Shown here: piece after piece, positions 63,986 to 64,000 of the stretch
How the letters are laid out: every line of letters starts with the position of its first letter
How positions within the stretch are numbered: position 1 is the first letter of the stretch
NCBI RefSeq assembly: GCF_946902045.1
Contig: NZ_OX336253.1
Span: 1 to 64,000 of the forward strand
Source of the DNA: Neisseria sp. Marseille-Q5346
GTDB lineage: Bacteria; Pseudomonadota; Gammaproteobacteria; Burkholderiales; Neisseriaceae
Direction: 5' to 3'
DNA: 64,000 bases
Translations under genes and position numbers: made by a program
Notes under the pieces: generated by a model
What the model was told of the DNA's origin: nothing
What the model saw: the letters and a program-made list of their open reading frames with translations, nothing else
The model's database searches: none

Positions 63986-64000
63986 GCGCAGTGTAAGTTC

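Overview
The window is chromosomal DNA of a commensal-type Neisseria. The DNA uptake sequence AGGCCGTCTGAA (AG-DUS dialect) occurs dozens of times, often as inverted pairs that form intergenic hairpins. The gene content also fits: the pilH-pilI-pilJ-pilK-pilX minor pilin cluster next to dnaB, and LOS genes waaF, kdsA and pgm. AG-DUS is typical of the N. subflava/flavescens group rather than the meningococcus/gonococcus (AT-DUS) or N. mucosa (AGGTCGTCTGAA); species assignment is inference.

Region 1 (about 1-23720) is the late half of a lambda-like siphophage prophage, all on the + strand. The order follows lambda: a damaged small terminase, large terminase A, a small HTH protein, gpW-like, portal B, an HK97-type protease fused to the major capsid protein, head-tail joining proteins, tail terminator, tail tube, G/GT tail chaperone with a GGGAAAC -1 frameshift site, tape measure with a lytic transglycosylase domain, then M, L (cysteines for an Fe-S cluster), K (JAB plus NlpC/P60), I and J. 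J (1781 aa) carries a perfect 479-bp direct repeat. After J come four small unknown proteins, holin-like membrane proteins, an M15 endolysin and nested Rz/Rz1 spanins. Integrase, repressor and replication genes are not in the window and would lie to the left.

Region 2 (24000-41972) is host DNA: an AT-rich LOS-type glycosyltransferase beside the phage end, the dcuB transporter, guaB, waaF, fbp, rlmJ, ribE, rpe, a phosphomannomutase/phosphoglucomutase gene, a zinc metallopeptidase, a PEBP protein, ppiB, a DASS carboxylate transporter and an MFS exporter.

Region 3 (42117-45570) is a copper module: a CopZ-like chaperone, cueR, a second CopZ-like chaperone and copA. The cueR/second-chaperone segment (about 42390-43383) is bounded by AGGCTACCTGAA, the Eikenella DUS dialect, and has a textbook CueR promoter with a 19-bp spacer. 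This suggests a patch imported by transformation from a related genus.

Region 4 (45658-64000) is host DNA again: small unknown genes, an SGNH hydrolase, CsbD, trpG/trpD, a DUF945 protein, panD, kdsA, mutL, a GNAT protein, purK, kptA, trpE, an Smr protein, the five minor pilin genes and dnaB. No tRNA, rRNA, IS element or CRISPR array was recognised.
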